NCBI RefSeq assembly: GCF_026262505.1
Contig: NC_067204.1
Location: forward strand, 2,203,797-2,267,796
Reading direction: 5' to 3'
From: Trichomonas vaginalis G3
Taxonomy: Eukaryota > Parabasalia > Trichomonadida > Trichomonadidae
DNA: 64,000 nucleotides
The position numbers were made by a program, and so were the translations under genes. Numbering within the stretch: the stretch's first letter is position 1; each line of letters opens with the position of its first letter. Under the pieces are notes generated by a model that had not been told where the DNA came from, did no database searches, and worked only from the letters and a program-made list of their open reading frames with translations. Below, piece after piece: positions 62,015 to 64,000 of the stretch.

Positions 62015-64000
62015 TCAGACAAAGTTTCCCGCTGTTTGGGAAGGAATTGTTGGCTATGATGTACTGATTCATGATCAGTACATCATAGCCAACAATTCCT
62101 TATACAAAGTTCAAAAAACTTGGGTGCAATCAGTTCTGATTGCACCCAAGTTTTTGAACTTTCTCGAGGGAATGAAAGGGTAAGAGGTATACATTATGAA
62201 TATATACCTCTTACCCTTCCATTCCTCTCTGACAGCGGGAAACTTTGTCTGAATGTTAAACTATTCAGACAAAGTTTCCCGCTGTTTGGGAAGGAATTGT
62301 TGGCTATGATGTACTGATTCATGATCAGTACATCATAGCCAACAATTCCTTATACAAAGTTCAAAAACTTGGGTGCAATCAGTTCTGATTGCACCCAAGT
62401 TTTTGAACTTTCTCGAGGGAATGAAAGGGTAAGAGGTATACATTATGAATATATACCTCTTACCCTTCCATTCCTCTCTGACAGCGGGAAACTTTGTCTG
62501 AATGTTAAACTATTCAGACAAAGTTTCCCGCTGTTTGCGAAGGAATTGTTGGCTATGATGTACTGATTCATGATCAGTGCATCATAGCCAACAATTCCTT
62601 ATACAAAGTTCAAAAACTTGGGTGCAATCAGAACTGATTGCACCAAGTTTTTGAACTTTCTCGAGGGAATGAAAGGGTAAGAGGTATACATTATGAATAT
62701 ATACCTCTTACCCTTCCATTCCCTCTCTGACAGCGGGAAACTTTGTCTGAATGTTAAACTATTCAGACAAAGTTTCCCGCTGTTTGGGAAGGAATTGTTG
62801 GCTATGATGTACTGATTCATGATCAGTACATCATAGCCAACAATTCCTTATACAAAGTTCAAAAACTTGGGTGCAATCAGTTCTGATTGCACCCAAGTTT
62901 TTGAACTTTCTCGAGGGAATGAAAGGGTAAGAGGTATACATTATGAATATATACCTCTTACCCTTCCATTCCCTCTCTGACAGCGGGAAACTTTGTCTGA
63001 ATGTTAAACTATTCAGACAAAGTTTCCCGCTGTTTGCGAAGGAATTGTTGGCTATGATGTACTGATTCATGATCAGTGCATCATAGCCAACAATTCCTTA
63101 TACAAAGTTCAAAAACTTGGGTGCAATCAGAACTGATTGCACCCAAGTTTTTGAACTTTCTCGAGGGAATGAAAGGGTAAGAGGTATACATTATGAATAT
63201 ATACCTCTTACCCTTCCATTCCCTCTCTGACAGCGGGAAACTTTGTCTGAATGTTAAACTATTCAGACAAAGTTTCCCGCTGTTTGCGAAGGAATTGTTG
63301 GCTATGATGTACTGATTCATGATCAGTGCATCATAGCCAACAATTCCTTATACAAAGTTCAAAACTTGGGTGCAATCAGAACTGATTGCACCCAAGTTTT
63401 TGAACTTTCTCGAGGGAATGAAAGGGTAAGAGGTATACATTATGAATATATACCTCTTACCCTTCCATTCCCTCTCTGACAGCGGGAAACTTTGTCTGAA
63501 TGTTAAACTATTCAGACAAAGTTTCCCGCTGTTTGCGAAGGAATTGTTGGCTATGATGTACTGATTCATGATCAGTGCATCATAGCCAACAATTCCTTAT
63601 ACAAAGTTCAAAAACTTGGTGCAATCAGTTCTGATTGCACCCAAGTTTTTGAACTTTCTCGAGGAATGAAAGGGTAAGAGGTATACATTATGAATATATA
63701 CCTCTTACCCTTCCATTCCCTCTCTGACAGCGGGAAACTTTGTCTGAATGTTAAACTATTCAGACAAAGTTTCCCGCTGTTTGCGAAGGAATTGTTGGCT
63801 ATGATGTACTGATTCATGATCAGTGCATCATAGCCAACAATTCCTTATACAAAGTTCAAAAACTTGGGTGCAATCAGTTCTGTTTGCACCCAAGTTTTTG
63901 AACTTTCTCGAGGGAATGAAAGGGTAAGAGGTATACATTATGAATATATACCTCTTACCCTTCCATTCCTCTCTGACAGCGGGAAACTTTGTCTGAATGT
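62015..64000. repeat. Satellite of about eight 250-bp units, each made of four perfect hairpins
   Basis: Period 249-250 bp, running past the window edge. In each unit: hairpin a (GGAATTGTTGGCTATGATG..., 26-bp stem, e.g. 62291-62347), hairpin b (AAAGTTCAAAAACTTGGGTG..., 27-bp stem with a 2-nt centre), hairpin c (AAGGGTAAGAGGTATA, extended by GGGAATG/CATTCCC) and hairpin d (ACAGCGGGAAACTTTGTC..., 23-bp stem, e.g. 62232-62285). Spacers are only about 5-8 nt, so roughly nine tenths of the sequence is in stems. Two unit types: GGG-A (62.03, 62.27, 62.77 kb) and GCG-G (the rest), in which the stem change A to G gives a wobble pair. ORFs here are fortuitous. Confidence 0.95.

Noticed and set aside
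62120-63817. Repeated 65-79 residue ORFs on both strands
   Set aside because: They recur in every satellite unit and run through hairpin stems; fortuitous.
62015-64000. CRISPR array
   Set aside because: Units are about 250 bp with no unique spacers, and the host is a eukaryote.
1-64000. Retroelement, Polinton or other virus-derived element
   Set aside because: No polymerase, integrase, capsid or LTR-type sequence was recognised anywhere in the window.

Overview
The window looks like nuclear DNA of a trichomonad (Parabasalia), most likely Trichomonas vaginalis or a close relative. Reasons: it is strongly AT-rich; genes are compact with no introns I can recognise; several start codons sit 6-20 nt below a TCA(C/T)(T/A)-type initiator (Inr); the NADP-dependent alcohol dehydrogenase is of the bacterial-like type known from trichomonads; there is a D,D34D mariner transposon, TKL kinases fused to ARM or Sel1 repeats, and a tandem family of glycine-rich surface-type proteins. 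Species is inferred from memory of these families, not from a search.

Layout. 0.4-7.2 kb: histone H2B with two E2F-type promoter motifs, a small membrane protein, a TM9-like protein, an ARM-repeat protein and a GOST/Wntless-like membrane protein. 8.4-11.4 kb: a TIR-element fragment running into a ubiquitin-like ORF, plus two small genes. 12.6-15.3 kb: a start-less, catalytic-Cys-less papain-like protein and a 5'-broken beta-helix surface protein. 15.8-17.1 kb: an ADA3-like SAGA subunit. 17.7-20.6 kb: a 1.7-kb palindrome with 595-bp arms around a G-rich minisatellite, then a TTAA-flanked element. 21.2-30.9 kb: CAMK-like kinase, a polymerase-III-box repeat, a two-domain E2F, a second ARM protein and a TKL kinase. 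31.5-32.4 kb: a 0.9-kb hairpin-packed element with a 10-bp target duplication. 32.8-44.9 kb: alcohol dehydrogenase, pseudokinase with Sel1 repeats, C2-like protein, and a CHD-type remodeller whose ATPase motifs are lost. 45.6-57.1 kb: eight tandem glycine-rich genes, none with a start codon at the expected place, with mosaic sequence and a nested transposon insertion. 57.3-61.7 kb: histidine acid phosphatase and a surface-type gene split by an intact mariner. 62.0 kb to the edge: a roughly 250-bp satellite made almost wholly of four perfect hairpins.

How it fits together. H2B, ADA3-like, CHD-like and E2F-like genes form a loose chromatin/cell-cycle theme, and E2F-consensus motifs (TTTSSCGC) recur at H2B, the transposase promoter and in every satellite unit. 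The most unusual systems are the start-less mosaic glycine-rich array, which resembles a silent-cassette reservoir, and the quadruple-hairpin satellite with one hairpin found in both orientations.
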